The translations under genes and the position numbers were made by a program. Below, piece after piece: positions 6,161-6,438 of a stretch of 6,438 bases of DNA; positions within the stretch are counted from its first letter, which is position 1, and each line of letters starts with the position of its first letter. The notes under the pieces were generated by a model. It was not told where the DNA came from. It searched no databases and saw only the letters and a program-made list of their open reading frames with translations. The stretch is from Thermoleophilia bacterium. GTDB lineage: Bacteria > Actinomycetota > Thermoleophilia > Miltoncostaeales > Miltoncostaeaceae. The stretch is from positions 1 through 6,438 of the forward strand of contig JAOTZF010000105.1 of assembly GCA_029861485.1 (NCBI GenBank), given 5' to 3'.

Positions 6161-6170
6161 TCAAGCTCTG

Positions 6171-6175
6171 TCCTC
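6171..6175 (-). promoter_or_regulatory. Ribosome binding site deciding the TTG start at 6164
   Basis: On the minus strand GAGGA overlaps the TGA stop of the Fur-family gene and lies six bases before TTG at 6164-6162. This supports TTG as the start and translational coupling of the membrane protein gene to the regulator gene. Confidence 0.55.
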
Positions 6176-6438
6176 AGCGGCACTGCGGGCAGCGACCGCG
6201 CAACACGACGTCGTGGTCGTCGATCGCCCAGTCGGCGTGCTCTGCCGTTGCGTGGATGGCCGACTCCAGCCCCTGATCATCGAACGGCCGCACGTCGCCG
6301 CACTTCACGCAGAGCAGGTGATGGTGATGCTCCCCTCCCGGGAGCGCCGGCTCGTAGCGGGACATCCCGCCATCGAAGTCGAACCGCTGGACCAGCCGCA
6401 GGCCGAGCAGCAGCTCGATGACCCGGTACACGCTGGCG
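6174..6438 (-). CDS. Fur/Zur-family metalloregulator, C-terminal part (runs off right edge)
   Basis: Fur-family proteins are dimeric, metal-dependent DNA-binding repressors. The 87 visible residues begin inside the last helix of the winged-helix domain (ASVYRVIELLLGLRLVQRF), followed by the wing GGMSRYEP (23-30) and the dimerisation domain. The metal-binding HHHH (37-40) runs into LLCVKCGDV (41-49), and the protein ends GRCPQCR (81-87). Cys43/Cys46 and Cys83/Cys86 form the structural zinc site. The start and most of the DNA-binding domain are outside the window. The His-rich motif and the convergent zinc-type CDF gene favour Zur, a zinc sensor, but Fur or PerR cannot be excluded from this fragment. 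It is followed after nine bases by the membrane protein gene, so the two were probably one operon. Confidence 0.92.
   Translation of the reverse strand, partial: ASVYRVIELLLGLRLVQRFDFDGGMSRYEPALPGGEHHHHLLCVKCGDVRPFDDQGLESAIHATAEHADWAIDDHDVVLRGRCPQCR

Larger units (their letters stand above)
5422..6164 (-). pseudogene. Frameshifted multi-pass membrane protein gene downstream of the Fur/Zur gene
   Basis: Coding signal continues along the minus strand but changes frame. Segment 1 starts at TTG 6164 (GAGGA six bases upstream) and holds KILAGAIGSAIIAHTAVSGQ, a membrane helix, until about 6003. Segment 2 (6000-5893) reads ADLVGLLTLTAMLVGERTGW and onward to LLGLLQ. Segment 3 (from 5890) reads LGTVVMGTAPWLFGLDVHHL, MLLAHVIAMVLSAWLIATVE and ends RALAERRPRRSP. 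The last part returns to the frame of segment 2 and gives an acidic tail ending at 5422. One missing base near 6002, one near 5892 and one extra base in the G-run 5671-5675 would restore a single 247-residue protein with about four membrane helices. I do not recognise the family with certainty. The shifts may be true decay or sequence errors. A shorter version would end at 5591 in the segment 3 frame. Confidence 0.6.

Noticed and set aside
5422..6164. Programmed ribosomal frameshifting in the membrane protein gene
   Set aside because: Three shifts in mixed directions without slippery heptamers or conserved stimulators fit mutation or sequence error better.

Overview
The window is high-GC (roughly two-thirds G+C by eye) bacterial DNA. 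It is densely packed, with strong G/C preference at third codon positions and mostly GTG or TTG start codons. This suits an actinobacterium. The Ppx/GppA, RNase D and SpoU-type methyltransferase proteins recall the deep-branching Thermoleophilia-like actinobacteria, but that placement is an impression from memory and no database was searched. I saw no tRNA, rRNA, CRISPR array, transposase or phage gene.

Layout, left to right. (1) Positions 1-306, minus strand: N-terminal part of a Ppx/GppA-family phosphatase running off the left edge. (2) Positions 507-656, plus strand: an unrecognised 49-residue Cys/His-rich protein with a near-ideal ribosome binding site. (3) Positions 657-772: a convergent spacer holding two hairpins, probably terminators. 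(4) Positions 773-1939, minus strand: ribonuclease D with all DEDDy catalytic residues. (5) Positions 1960-5380, plus strand: a probable three-gene operon of an ABC-F ribosome-associated ATPase, a SpoU/TrmH RNA 2'-O-methyltransferase and a cation diffusion facilitator, with gaps of 7 and 15 bases. (6) Positions 5387-5409: a hairpin between convergent gene ends. (7) Positions 5422-6438, minus strand: the C-terminal part of a Fur/Zur-family metalloregulator running off the right edge, followed after 9 bases by a multi-pass membrane protein gene whose reading frame is broken in about three places, with an acidic tail frame at its end.

Two themes stand out. RNase D, the ABC-F ATPase and the SpoU methyltransferase all act on RNA or the ribosome, and the first two diverge from a 20-base gap. 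The CDF transporter and the Fur-family regulator face each other tail to tail and both point to divalent metal handling, most likely zinc.

The most interesting observations are: a symmetric -10-like heptamer in the 20-base rnd/ABC-F gap, placed so that both transcripts would be almost leaderless; the localised frame damage in the gene after the regulator; and the small Cys/His protein. I did not find convincing evidence of a wholly new multi-gene system.
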